64,000 nucleotides of DNA from Bettongia penicillata ogilbyi (taxonomy: Eukaryota > Chordata > Mammalia > Diprotodontia > Potoroidae), in the NCBI GenBank assembly GCA_023548195.1, contig JAJHZJ010000531.1, positions 5,730,400-5,794,399 of the forward strand, read 5' to 3'. The translations under genes and the position numbers were made by a program. The notes below the pieces were generated by a model, which was not told the DNA's origin, did no database searches, and saw only the letters and a list, made by a program, of their open reading frames with translations. Each line of letters begins with the position of its first letter. Within the stretch, counting starts at the first letter, position 1. Shown here one piece after another: positions 21,490 to 32,575 of this stretch.

Positions 21490-23410
21490 TTAAAAATTAT
21501 TTAAAATTATTTTGTCAAATATTTCCCAATTACATGTAAAAAAATTTTAAAGATCATTTTTTAAAATGTTGAGTTCTGAATTCTGTCCCTCCTTTCCACA
21601 TCCACTGAGAAGACAAGTGATATATCAATTATACAAGTGAAATCATGCAAAACATATTTCCATATTAGTCATACTTCCAAAAAAAGCAAGAAAAATAAAG
21701 AAAGTGAGAAAATTACACTTTAATTTGCACTTTTTTAGAGTTCATCAGTTCTCTCTCTAGAGGTGGATTGAATTGTTTCATCATGAGGCCTTTGGAATTG
21801 TCTTGGATCATTGTACTTGTCTGAGTAACCAAGACTTTCACAGGTGATCATCATTACAACAACTGTTCCTACACAAAAGAATCTCCTGGTTCATCTCACT
21901 TCACTTTGTATCAGTTCATATAGGTCTTGCCATGTCTTTCTGAAACCATCTTCATCATTTCTTCCATGACAAGCATAGGCTGCAACTTGTCTAGCCATTC
22001 TCCAATTGGTGGACATCCCCTCAATTTCCAATTCTTTGCCTCCACAAAAAGAGTTGCTATAAATATTTTTGTATATATGAGTTGTTTTCCTTTTTCATTT
22101 ATCACTTTTTGGGAAACAGAGCTAGTAGTAATAGCATTACTGGGTCAAAGTACATACATAGTTTTATAGCTCTTTGGGCCTGGCTCCAAATTGTTCCCAA
22201 GAATGATTGGATCAGTTCACTACTCCACTAGCAATATATTAGTGCACCTTCCCCCAGCCCCGCCCTGATCCTTTCCAGCAGGTGTCATTTCTTTTTCTTC
22301 TATCTTTTCATTCCTTAGATTCTGTTGGACTGATTCTTGATGTCTCATAGATTCATTAGTTTGTACTTTTCCAACTCTATTTTTTATCAAATTGTTTTCT
22401 TCAGTTAACTTTTGCATCTCCTTTTCCATCTGTCCAGTTGTTCCTTTTAAGGAATTATTTTCACCAGTTAGGTTTTGTACTTCCTTTTTCATTTGTCCAA
22501 TTTTCCTTTTTGAGGATCTGTTCTTTTCAGTAAATTCTTTTTTCATATTTTTAAAATCATTGGCCAGTTTTTCTTCTATTTCTCTAATTTGAGTTTTAAA
22601 ATCCTTCCAGAGCTCTTCCAAGAAGACTCCTTGTGCTTCAGACCAGTTCATATTCTCTTCTGAAGTTTGAGATGGGAGGACAGTCTCAATGCTGACCTCT
22701 TTGGTATTTGTATTTTGGTCCTTGTCCCCATAGGAAGATTCTATGGTCTTTTCTTTTCTGCTTTGCTTCTCACTCATGATAATAACCCTTTTTCTGACTT
22801 TTAAAGTAGAACTCTGTGTCTGTGGCACAGGGAGCTCTGTCCCACTGTTGTTGTGTCTAAAACTTGAGGCTTTGTGTGTTGTGACCTCTGGTTCTTTCAG
22901 CTAGAGACTAAACTGCTGCAGCTTACCTGGTAAGGAGCTGACTGGTGTTTGAAAGCAAAGGTCAGGTGAGGTCTTTTTGGGTTTTCCCTGAAGTTACCCT
23001 GGAACTAGCTCGTTAAGTGTGGGGGAGGGGTGGTCTGGATGCTGGAGGTTCCTCTGCTGAACTAGAGCATAGCAAGCTCAGCTGTGTGCACTGGTGTCTT
23101 CCTGATTCTACTGGAATGCTGAGGGATGCCTGGGGTCCTGGGGTTGGCAGTTGCTGGCTTCACCCTCCTGGGCTCAGGATCTTCTCCTGGTTTGTTGAGC
23201 TGGAGCTGTCTGAGACAGCTCTGATTCTACGCTGGTCCCCTTAGCCACAGCAAGAGGAACCCTCCTTAGCGATCTTTCTAGCCTCTGGGGCTGAGAGCCT
23301 GTTTATCCCTTCTGCTGCTCCCACTGTTCTAGGGTTGTTCCCAGGGAGATCAAAGTCAACAAGGGGAGGGAGATAGTAACTACCAATCACTCTGCCATCT
23401 TGGCTCCTGG
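21490..23410 (-). mobile_element. half-L1 (HAL1-like) element with ends, minus strand
   Basis: Plus-strand order: antisense 3' UTR from an A/T-rich end (21490 to about 22310, with 'attctccaattggtggacat'), antisense ORF1 N-terminal and coiled-coil coding (about 22315-22780), then a 5' UTR ending 'ctgccatcttggctcctgg'. There is no ORF2 and no ORF1 RRM/C-terminal domain. This is a non-autonomous element or an internally deleted L1. It looks better preserved than its neighbours. Confidence 0.75.
22220..22828 (-). pseudogene. L1/HAL1 ORF1 coiled-coil frame with 3'-UTR tail
   Basis: Open for 202 residues. The natural ORF1 start is probably the Met at residue 19 (MSEKQSRKEK). Residues about 75-155 form a coiled coil with two related 21-residue units ('GQMKKEVQNLTGENNSLKGT' and 'GQMEKEMQKLTEENNLIKNR'), that is three heptads each, as in ORF1p trimers. 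The last roughly 30 residues come from reading into 3'-UTR sequence. RRM and C-terminal domains are missing, so RNA binding would be lost. The frame is uninterrupted, unlike all other LINE frames here. Confidence 0.8.
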
Positions 23411-24102
23411 AACTGGAAATCCAGCATGTTTCATTTCTAATAGGTGGTACCTCAGAGTTTTTTTAATTTGCTCTTCTCTAATCAGTAATGATTTAGAGCT
23501 TTTTTTTCATATGACTAAAGATAGCTTTGATGTCTTCTTCTGAAAACTGCTTGTTTATAATCTTTGATCATTTATCAATTGGGGAATGGCTCTTATTTTT
23601 ATAAATCTGACTCAGTTCTATATTCAGTATATATACATACAGACTATATATACACACACACACACATACATATGTGTGTGAGAAAGAGAGAGAGAAAGAG
23701 AGAGAGGGAGAGAAAGAGAGAGAGAAATGAGGCCTTTATTAGAGAAACTTGCTATAAAATTTTTTATATTACTTTGCTTTCTTTCAGAAAAATGGAGTTT
23801 GCCTGATTGTGTATTTTAGTTAGGTCTATTTTTGTTTTTGCTTTTTCTGAGATCATGATGGCTACTCCTACCTTTTTTTTTCAGTTTAGCTGAAGCATAT
23901 TAGATTCTGCTCCAACTTTTCATTTTAACTCTGTATATGTATTTCTGTTTCAAATGTGGCTCTTGTAAACAACATATTGTTACATTCTGGTTTCTAATCC
24001 ATTCTGCTATTTGTTTCTTTTTGGGGGGTAAGCTCATATCATTCACATTCACAGTTATTATTACTATGTTTTTCCCTCCATCCCCTTTTCCTTTGTTTCA
24101 TA

Positions 24103-24106
<4 letters not shown>
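23411..24106 (-). mobile_element. L1 pieces (3' UTR joined to endonuclease-side segment)
   Basis: Plus-strand 23411-23775 is antisense L1 3' UTR ('taggtggtacctcagagttt', 'atttatcaattggggaatgg'). From about 23816 it becomes the 5' ORF2 segment that recurs at 25235-25485, so several kb of ORF2 are missing at the junction. An old, internally deleted L1. Confidence 0.7.
23636..23728. repeat. compound (CA)n/(GA)n microsatellite
   Basis: CA units, 'tacatatgtgtgtg', then GA/GGGA units. It sits in the L1 and yields an Arg/Glu run in the false frame 23564-23806. Confidence 0.93.

Positions 24107-24171
<65 letters not shown>
24107..24171. repeat. (CT)32 microsatellite at an L1 breakpoint
   Basis: Uninterrupted CT run of about 64 bases. 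Left of it is endonuclease-side L1 sequence; right of it is RT-side L1 sequence, so it marks a rearrangement point. The poly-Leu/Ser frame 23937-24236 and poly-Arg/Glu frame 24039-24260 are artefacts of it. Confidence 0.97.
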
Positions 24172-24174
<3 letters not shown>

Positions 24175-27100
24175 ATTCCTTCAATTTCTTTTTTTCTCTT
24201 ATTTCTAAAGTTAACGTTTCTAGTATGTTGAATTGATGATAATGAATATCTTTGTTTCACCCCATTCTTATTAGAAATGCATCTAGCTTATTCCCATTAG
24301 ACATAATGCTTGTTGATAGTTTTAGTGATGCTACTTACCATTTTAAGGAAGATTCCATTCATATCTATGCTCTCTAGTGGTTTTAATAGGAATGGTGTTG
24401 TATTTTGTCAAAAGCTTTTTCTGCATCTACTAAGAATCATATGGTTTCTGTCTGTCTTGTTGTTGATATGGTCAGTTATATTGATAGTTTTCCTAATACT
24501 GAACCAGCCCTGAATTCGAGATATAAATCCTACCTAGTCATAGTGTATTATCCTCAAGATAAGTTACTATAATCTTTTTGCTAATATTTTATTTAAAATT
24601 TTTGGTATTTATATTCATTGGGGAAATTGGTCTATAATTTTCTATCTCTGTTTTGACTCTTCCCAGTTTAGACATAAGTACCATATTTGTGTCATAAAAA
24701 GAACATGGTACGACTCCTTCACCTATTTTCCTCAGTAGTCTATATAGTATTGGAATTAATTGCTTTTTCAGTGTTTGATAGAATTCACTTGTAAATCTGT
24801 CTGGCCCTGGAGATTTTTTCCTAGGGAGTTCATTGATGACTTGCTCAATTTCTTTTTCTGAAATAGGATTTTTAAGTATTTTATTTCCTCTTTTTGTTAA
24901 TCTGAGAAATTTATATTTTTATAAATATTCATCCATTTCACTAAGATTGTCAAATTTATTATCATACAATTGGGCAAAATAGCTTCCAATTATTGTTTTA
25001 ATTTCCTCTTAATTGGTGGTAAATTCACCCTTTTCATTATTGATACTGGTAATTTGGTTTTCTTCCTTTCAAAAAAATCAAATTGACCAAAGGTTTATCT
25101 ATTTTACTGCTTTTTTCATAAAACCAACTCTTAGTTTTATAAGTTCAATAGTTTTCTTGATTTCAATTTTATTAATCTCTCCTTTGGTTTTCAGTATTTC
25201 TAATTTGGTATTTTTAATTTCTTATTTATTTTAATTAGATCTATTTTTGCTTTTACTTTGTCCAAGATCAGGATTGCTATCCCTGTTTTTTTTTTTTACT
25301 TTAGCTGGAGCATAATATATTCTACTCCAGTCTTTTACCTTTACTTTGTATGCATCCCTCTGTTTCAAATGTTTTTTTTGTAAAGAACATATTGTAGATT
25401 ATGGTTTTTAATCCCTTCTGCTATCAGCTTCCATTTTATGGGAGAGTTCATTCCATTCACATTCAGTTATGATTACTATCTATGTCTTTCTGCCAATCAT
25501 ATTTCCCCCATTTTTGCTTCTATTTCTCCCTTCTCCCTTTCTCTTCTCACTAGGGTTTTGCTTTTGACCACTTCTTCCCTCAATCTTCCCTCCCTTCTAC
25601 CAGCTCCCTCCCTTTTCTTTCCTTTCTTCCTTATTATTTCTTCCCTCCCTTTGAACTACCCCTCCTTTTTCTTTCCCCTTTCTTATGTCTTGTGTCTTCT
25701 GGTTGAATGTCAAATTTTCTGTTCAGCTCTGCTCTTTTCCTCAGGAATGCTTGAAAGTCCTCTATTTCATTAGATGTCCATTTGCCCCAGAAGGATTATA
25801 TTCAGTTTTGCTGGTTAGGCCATTCTTAACTGCAACCTTGTCTCCTTTTGGAATGTCTATTCCAAGTTCTCCATTCCTTTAAGGAGGAAGCTGCTAAATA
25901 TTGTGTGATCCTGGCTGTGGTTATACAATATTTGAATTTTTTTCTGTCTGCTTGAAGTATTTTCTCTTTGATCTGGGAACTCTAGAATTTGGCTATAATA
26001 TTCCTGGGAGTTTTTGTTTTGGGATCTATTAGGAGGTAATCAGTGGATTTTTTCAATTTTTATTTTACCCTCTTGATGTAAGATATCAGAGGAATTTTCT
26101 TTGGCAATTTTTTGAAATATGATGTCTACATTTTTTTAATTATAGTTTTCAGGTAGTCCAATGATTAGTAAATTATCTCTCTTTGATCTGTTTCCCAAGA
26201 TGTTTGTTTTCCAGTGAGGTATTCCACATTTTCTCCTTTTTTTTATTTTTTTGACTTTGTTTTATTGTTTTTACATGTCTTATGGAATAATTAGCTTCAA
26301 ATTGTCCAATTCTAACTTTTAAGGAATAATTTCTTTCAGTTATATTTTGTACCTCTTTTTCATTGGGGAAATTCTGTTCTTTAAGGACTTCTTTTCTGCA
26401 GTGAATTCATATACTTCCTTTTCCATTTGGTCTATTTTGCTTTTCAAAGAGTTCTTTTCTTCAGTGAATTTTGTGCCTTTTTAGGCCAATTCAGTTTCTC
26501 AAGCTGTTATTCTCTTCAGTATTTTAGGTGCTTTTTTTTTTTTTTTTTTTACCAAGCACTTAATTCCCTTTTTGTAATTTTCTTGCATCACTTTCATTTC
26601 TTTTCCCAAATTTTCCTCTACTGTTCTTATAGCGTTTTTTAAAACTCTTCCAGCAATAATTTTTGGACTTTCATCCAATTAGCAATTTTCTTTGAGGCTT
26701 TCTTTGTAGCTGTTTTCATATTGTTGTCTTCTTCTGAGTTTGTGTCTTACTCTTTGCTGCCACCATAGTAGTTTTTTATGATCAAATTTTTTGTTATTGT
26801 TGTTTACTCATTTTTCCAGTCTATTTCTCGACTTCAAATTTTACATTAAAGTTGGACTCTGCTCAGCTAGGATTGGGGAGGCACTATTCCAAGCTTCAGA
26901 CTTTTTCATAGTGCTATTTTCAGAGCTAGATCTGAGGATCTGCAATTTTTTGGTGCTTGAAAAGTGATGTGATTCGGGGAGAAGCTTATCATTGTACTTC
27001 TGGTCTGCACTCCAGTCTTTACTCAGGGAAGGCACCTGGTTCCCTGCAGCCACAAGTGCTAGTGCTCCTCTTTGTCTTGGAATTGCAACAAAGGCCTCTG

Positions 27101-27515
27101 CTCCCTTGTGACTGATCCCTGGCACTCCTCTCTGCCCTAGAATTGTGACCCAGAACTACATATGGGTAATAGAGTTGCCAATCAGTGCTACCTCTACCCA
27201 GTACCAACAAAAGATCCCCTGTAATTGCTTTCTCATCAAATGTCTGACCTCTCTACCATTTCTGACTTGAAAGCTCCTGAAATTGCTGCTGAAGCTACTG
27301 TTGCCATCCCATGTGTGGGCTCTGCACAAGCCTCCACTCTGGTGTCACAAATGCCACCTGCTGACCTCCTAAATTTTCTTGGGGTGGAAAGATATCTCAT
27401 CTTGACCTTTTGTTGGTTCTGTTACTTCAAAATTTGATTTGAGGCATAGTTTTAATGTTGTTTGGAGGGGACCATTGGAAGAGTTTAGCTGAGTTGTCTC
27501 TAAATCCACCTAGGC
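24172..27515 (-). mobile_element. L1 LINE, most of ORF2, ORF1 and 5' UTR, minus strand
   Basis: Antisense landmarks in order: RT ('tttttctgcatctactaaga', 'cataatgcttgttgatag'), 'gtctataattttctatctct', ORF2 N-terminal side (25235-25560), ORF1 (about 25690-26830), 5' UTR (about 26840-27515). It lacks its 3' UTR and the catalytic end of RT, which lie beyond the CT run. Stops and frameshifts throughout. Confidence 0.8.
25690..26830 (-). pseudogene. L1 ORF1 pseudogene
   Basis: Antisense of a complete ORF1 layout: C-terminal domain near 25690-25880 (antisense of the 'YPAK' region, 'agtcctctatttcatt'), RRM region, then repeated coiled-coil coding blocks around 26300-26520 ('aattctgttctttaaggact' and 'ttttccatttggtctatttt'), and the N-terminus near 26800. 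No frame stays open, and a run of 19 T at 26532-26550 interrupts it. Confidence 0.7.
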
Positions 27516-27519
27516 AGTT

Positions 27520-28640
27520 TTAATTTGTAATTTCTTGAAATATGGTATCTCATTTAAAAGTTTTGGTCATTGGTTTCAAACAGTCTGAAAATTTTTAGAT
27601 TATTGCTCAACTCATTTTTGAGATGTTTTAAAAAATAAGATACCTTTCATTTTATTATGTTTTTTTCACAGTTTTTTGAATTTCTTTTAATATTTCTTGT
27701 TATCATTGATAAGAATGACATTTATTTTATCCTTGGTCTATTTTAATTTTTAGGGTTTTTTGGATGAATTTTTCCACTGTCTATTCAAATGTACCATTTC
27801 TCCTTGTCATTTTTTAAGCTTTCCACTGTCTATTCAGATGTACCAATTCTACTTGTCATTTTTTCCCTTTGGTTATTCCATTTTGTATCTCTTGTTTCAT
27901 TTTTTTCAGGTGCTCCTGTAATCCTTGTGGCCAAAATTTTTTTGTCTCTGAGACTTTACCTGGACTTGTTGTGGAATTATTAATCTCCTTAAGACTGACC
28001 TCCTGGCCTTCTCTCAAACCAAGGTATTTTATCATGTTATTCAGAGTTTTTCTTGCTCATTTCAGCAGCTTCAGTATCCAGGTTTGGTGAGTGTCAGGAG
28101 GGTGAACAGATTCTGTGTTTGGACCATCCTCAGAATAAAGTGGACAGAAACTGCCTGGTCCTAAGTGTGATGACCAAGATTAGGCCCCTCTTCAAAGGAC
28201 TCTGGTTCTGTGCTTTGTTTGGTACTCTCTCTTGGACAGGGCTCCAGGATCTATCCCTGTGTTAGGCTCTACCTGGGATCTTTATTTCCATTTTGTGGGC
28301 CTCAGGGGTTCCTTTTATGTTGGGCTCCTGCCAAGAGCTTTGGAAACACCTCAGTCTGGCCTTAGTCTACAGCCTTTCTCCCTTCATCAGACTCGGTATT
28401 GCTATTAGTTTATGGATCCTGACCCTAGCCTCCTAGGCTTGCCTTGTGCTCTGTTTTCCACTTCCATTGGCTTGTCTATTTCAGGGTCTCTGCAGAATTC
28501 TAGGACAGTACTATGGATACTGGCATTTGATGGAAGAGTCTAGAGGTGGTTTTTATTTCTTTTTAGCATTGCTAAGCTCCACAGGAATGTTGGTGTGGGG
28601 AAATCCTCTATGTCCTAGCAAGACATCTATCACTATTTTC
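27520..28640 (-). mobile_element. older L1 ORF1 5' part and 5' UTR, minus strand
   Basis: From 'aatttcttgaaatatggtat' the sequence restarts in the middle of antisense ORF1, runs to the ORF1 start near 28070, then into a less A/T-rich 5' UTR with alternating 'ggct' and 'cctcagg' phrases. A 49-base imperfect duplication ('tttccactgtctattca') lies at 27771 and 27820. May be the other half of the old L1 at 23411-24106. Confidence 0.6.
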
Positions 28641-28659
28641 AGGAAAATCCATTCATGCC

Positions 28660-29015
28660 ATCTCATTCTGTGTAATACTTGTCCATGTCTTCCTGTAAAT
28701 CCTCCTGAAGGATTCTACCTATATGCTGCTGAGTGGCTTTGTCTAGTTATAGTGACATTGTGTGGATACCAATGAAACAGAGGTTTACCCTTATTCTCAC
28801 TACATGACTGACTCATATTCTTTTATGATCATATACCTCCCTTGTTATATCTTTCACATCACTTCTATCACACAAACTTTACTTGGTAATGTTTAGATTA
28901 AATCACAAGCTCCTTGAGGGCAGAGATTGCCTTTTGCCTCTTTTTCTATTCCTATTGCTTAGCACAGTGCCTGGCACACAGTAGGCACATAATAAATGTT
29001 TATTGATTGATTGAT
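28660..29015 (+). mobile_element. L2 LINE 3' end
   Basis: The last 130 bases are classic L2: 'ctccttgagggcagagattg', 'tagcacagtgcctggcacac', 'agtaggcacataataaatgt', ending in TTGA repeats. The upstream part is diverged. Confidence 0.8.
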
Positions 29016-29054
29016 AATGTCTTGCAGCCTGCTAACTCCCACTTTGTACCATTC

Positions 29055-29258
29055 TCTTTACTGGAGGTATCAAACTAAGAGGCCCCCAAAATCCTGAGCA
29101 CTGCCTGAACCAGATTAAAATGTAACTGGGGAATATCTAACAAAATAAATAAAAAATACAATGCAAAATAGATAATGTTAGTGTATGGTTTTCTAATTCA
29201 ATATGCAGCCCACTGGGATCTCTTTCTATTTCCATTTGACACCATTGCTTTAGATGAC
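29055..29258. mobile_element. hAT-type non-autonomous DNA transposon
   Basis: Ends are inverted and partly complementary ('ggaggtatcaaactaa' and 'tccatttgacaccattg'). The interior 'cagattaaaatgtaactggg' and 'taacaaaataaataaaaaat' is a pattern of mammalian hAT relics. I could not fix an 8-bp duplication. Confidence 0.55.
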
Positions 29259-29699
29259 CTGAAATTTTATTCAAATACTGTGTTATTCTATGTCTCACAA
29301 TCACCCATCACAACTGGAAGAATACTATTTAAAAGATGGAGTTTTTGTAAATTCACTCTACAATCTTCCAAAGAGAAATCCAGCCTATTTTCTTCCTGTT
29401 TAGTTATGGGTCCATGTACCATGTTTGTACAAAATATATGCACTGCTGTACCATTGTCCATCCAAATGCATATCATAGTCTGGACAGTATGAATTATTCA
29501 TGTACTTGGTTTCCTGTGTGGATGCTTAGAGTAAACTCCTTTGCAAAATCACTGATCCCCTTTAGGAAGCTCTGCAAGGCTCTAGACTAGAACTTGACAC
29601 AATCAGCAAAATGTCATCTGAAAAGAGAGGCATTTTTTCCATTTGATTCTACACTGGGGCATGTCCATGATGTTGTTAAAATACCTTAAGTGGGCACAT

Positions 29700-29772
29700 C
29701 TTTCCCTCTCTTCTCTCCCTCTCTCTCTATCTCTATATTGCTCTCTGTTTCTTTCTCTCTCTTTGTTTATGC
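29700..29772. repeat. CT-rich low-complexity tract
   Basis: 'tttccctctcttctctccct' and further ctct/tatct units inside the LINE relic. Confidence 0.8.
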
Positions 29773-29994
29773 CTCATTTAACATTTTTAATAATAGGGTA
29801 ATCAAAGTTATCTTTGTAATTTTCACATTTTTTTCACAAATTTTAAGAAATTTTGATATATAATATTGACATAACTACTTTATTAAGCCTTAAAGGTTTT
29901 GTCTAACTGAATCAAATGCTTTTTATTGTCTACAAATAATAAACAAAATGGCATATTATATTTGCTTTATCATTCAGTTAATTGATTAACTCTT

Positions 29995-30190
29995 GACGGA
30001 CAGGCAGTGCAGTGCAAAGATAATGATCTGGACTCAGAGGACTTGGGATCAAATACCAACCCTACCATTTACTGATCTGTAGGACTTTAGTTAAGTCAAT
30101 CTTGGGGTCTCATTTTCCACTTCGGAAAAATGTAACGGTTAGACAAGATGATCTCTACAATTTCTTCTACCTCTAAAAATGTGATCTTGT
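29995..30190 (+). mobile_element. MIR/THER1 SINE
   Basis: 'gacaggcagtgcagtgcaaa', 'ctggactcagaggacttggg', 'ccatttactgatctgtagga', then 'gttagacaagatgatctcta'. Nearly the whole length of the element, plus orientation. Confidence 0.7.
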
Positions 30191-31339
30191 GTGGTGGTCT
30201 TCTATGAACATTTCAAAAAAAATCCAAAAACCTTACATATTCCCTTCTTATGCATTAATCAAAGTTGTCCTTTATACATGTGTAGAGTATTCATAATAAT
30301 TTGGTAAAGATAGGAAGAGAGGCATGGGGCATTAGTTTTTAACATTTTCTGGGTCACTTTTCTTGGTAGACAGTAAATTCTAAGATACTTTCCAAGCCTC
30401 CTCTTCTCTTTCAAAAAATTTCAGAGTTGATCCCTCAGTGCCCTTGAAATTGTCACCTTTAACATAAATGTACCATGCCTATATATGGTCCAATACAGAT
30501 GTTTTCCTACATAGTTTTAGAAGTCCTTCTCTATGCATACCTTTATATTAAAATCATTCAATATTAAAGCATATAGTGATTTAATTTTTTAATTATAGAT
30601 TTAGTAATTTTGCCTTCTTTTCCTTGCAATATACTGGCACTCAAATTATTTATTTGGAGTTTTGTTTTGGGCAAATGCTTACCATTAAGATTCAGTAAGG
30701 TGACTAAAATGTTCTGTGAAAATGACTTTTTTTGTCTTTGGATTTTCAGTAAGAACCAACTTCCCCAAATCCTCTTTTTGAATTTTCCATGGAGAACCTG
30801 GGAACTATCTCAGCATTTAGCATCTACTTTCATCTGTCTTCTTATTTCATTTATAATGAGAATGTTAAGAATTATATGATTCATTTTCTCCTCCAATAGT
30901 ATATCCACTTTGTGGTTATTGGACGATGGTTTTCACGCCTAGGTTAGCAATAGGCAAATTAATATTTATATGCTTTCTGAACATTGTGATCCTTCATATC
31001 CTTTGTCCCTCTTTCCATCATTCTGCTACTGTCACTGTAGAAAGGTACAGGAACTATACAGGGCTGAGATCCATTTTTATTTTTCCTTGCTTTGTGAATT
31101 TTCATAGTAAAAAAAATCATCACAGTGGACGGTCTACTGATGATGGGCTGTTCTGGACTTAATTAGCTTGACTGATCATCAGGAAGCACACTGCTCTAGA
31201 ACCCCTTCCAGCATATTAGAACTTTATATTCCTCTGGCAGAGCCTTCCAAAATCCAGAGCCACCTCCATGTCATGACCATCATTGACAGTCATAGAATTC
31301 TCATGGACAAGACAGAGCCCTATAAGCAGGATAGTAGTA

Positions 31340-31475
31340 CTAGGTAGATTTGAAACTGATTGAACAATGAGTTTTCAAGTGGAGAAAGGTCTGTTACGGA
31401 ACTCTACAGGGTTCTATAGTTGGTCTTTTGCTGTTCAGTATTTTTATCAGTGACTTGGATGAAACCATTCTTAAA
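31340..31475 (+). mobile_element. CR1/L3-type RT relic
   Basis: 'caggggttctatagttggtc' region followed by 'ctgttcagtatttttatcag' and 'tgacttggatgaaacc', which encodes a broken form of the 'LFNIFISDLD' block of CR1/L3 reverse transcriptase. Confidence 0.6.
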
Positions 31476-31622
31476 TGCATAAGATAAAAGTATACAGGAT
31501 TGCAAAGGAAAACAATTTTGGTGAAATACAATTTTGGTGAAATACATTTCTGTTGAAATGCAAATATAATATGTTTGAAATAATATCAATTTTTTAAAAA
31601 AAGTTCACATACCCCAGGTTTA
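31476..31622 (+). mobile_element. hAT-like relic related to 40925 and 42212
   Basis: Shares 'taaatgcataagataaaagt', 'ggattgcaaagga' and the terminal 'aaaaaaagttcacatacccc' with the other two copies. A 16-base unit ('caattttggtgaaata') is doubled at about 31513-31546. Confidence 0.5.
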
Positions 31623-32334
31623 TAATCTTTGTTATATGTCATCATCCTGATAATGCTCATTGGATACTTGGGATTTTTTTCTTTGAGTATTTGGTAAAAA
31701 TGGTTACTTCCTTTTTTGTGGTTTCCTCTTTTTTTCTCACTCCCAGGCTGAGAATTTTGAGACTTTTCATTTTTGGTTTGAGAGGAAGAAAAGGAAGTAA
31801 TTGCTCATTTTGTCTGAAATAGTTCATTTTACAAAGTCTCATTGCAAATGAGTTGTGGGAAGATTGCTGTTCTATATATTTAGTAAAACTAGTACTGGTA
31901 ATATCAGAAAGAAGCCAGCAGGGCTTCTGTCTTAGTTGTCCAGCTTGTGTTGTTACTGGCATTGCCAAGAGACACTGTAGGTAGGATTGATTTACCTGCG
32001 CTGAGCAGCACAGGATGTTTGCAATCCTCCAAGAAACAGAATTTCAAGAGGATATGTAAACAGATCATTGTAGCATGATTTCAAGATCTGGCCACTGTTT
32101 CTAGTGCTGACATTTCATGGTACAGGGTAAGTGAAAGGCTTTTGGTCTTTATTACAATTTGTCCCAATTGAATTTTTCAGAATTGCCCTCTTCTGTATGT
32201 GTGCGTTCGTGTGTGTATGTGTGTGTGTGTGTGTGTGTGTGCCTAGTTGCTGTTAGAGAAAATACCACTTTATTTGGCATGTGTGAAGACATTTGGATGG
32301 CAAATGATTAGCTTTTTTTTAAATAAATTCAGGA
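31623..32334. other. single-copy stretch with (GT)n
   Basis: Contains a GT run with interruptions at about 32197-32241. The 103-residue minus frame at 31657-31968 has no domain I recognise. Confidence 0.5.
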
Positions 32335-32575
32335 GGAAGAAATCAGTAGAAGTTGGGAATCAGAAAAGACCCTCGTAGGAAGTGGCCATTGAACTGTGTT
32401 TTGAGGGAAAGTTGGGATTCTGAGAGGGGAAATTTAGACAGAAATGCATTGCTGGCATAGGGAGGCCACCTGAACCAGGTAGCCAGACAGAACATGGAAA
32501 CCTGGCAATCAATTAAGAGATGATTGTAGTGACCCAGGCAAAAGATAATGAAGGTCCTTTCAAAGGCAGCACCCA
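32335..32575 (-). mobile_element. L2 LINE fragment, minus strand
   Basis: 'gaactgtgttttgagggaaa', 'gggattctgagaggggaaat', then 'gatgattgtagtgacccagg' with 'cagataatgaaggtcc'-like end follow the antisense order of the L2 coding region. Confidence 0.6.

Larger units (their letters stand above)
29262..31335 (-). mobile_element. decayed non-LTR LINE with RT motif, minus strand
   Basis: The minus strand of 29598-29630 translates to 'PLFSDDILLIV', the RT palm box (usually F-A-D-D). The sequence upstream in element sense (30200-31330) shows a pyrimidine-rich antisense coding pattern without open frames. I lean to an RTE-like or divergent L1-type LINE but cannot decide. A MIR at 29995-30190 splits it. 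Confidence 0.5.

Noticed and set aside
23937..24260. Frames with long Ser-Leu or Arg-Glu runs, resembling an SR-type protein
   Set aside because: Produced by the (CT)32 run within L1 sequence.
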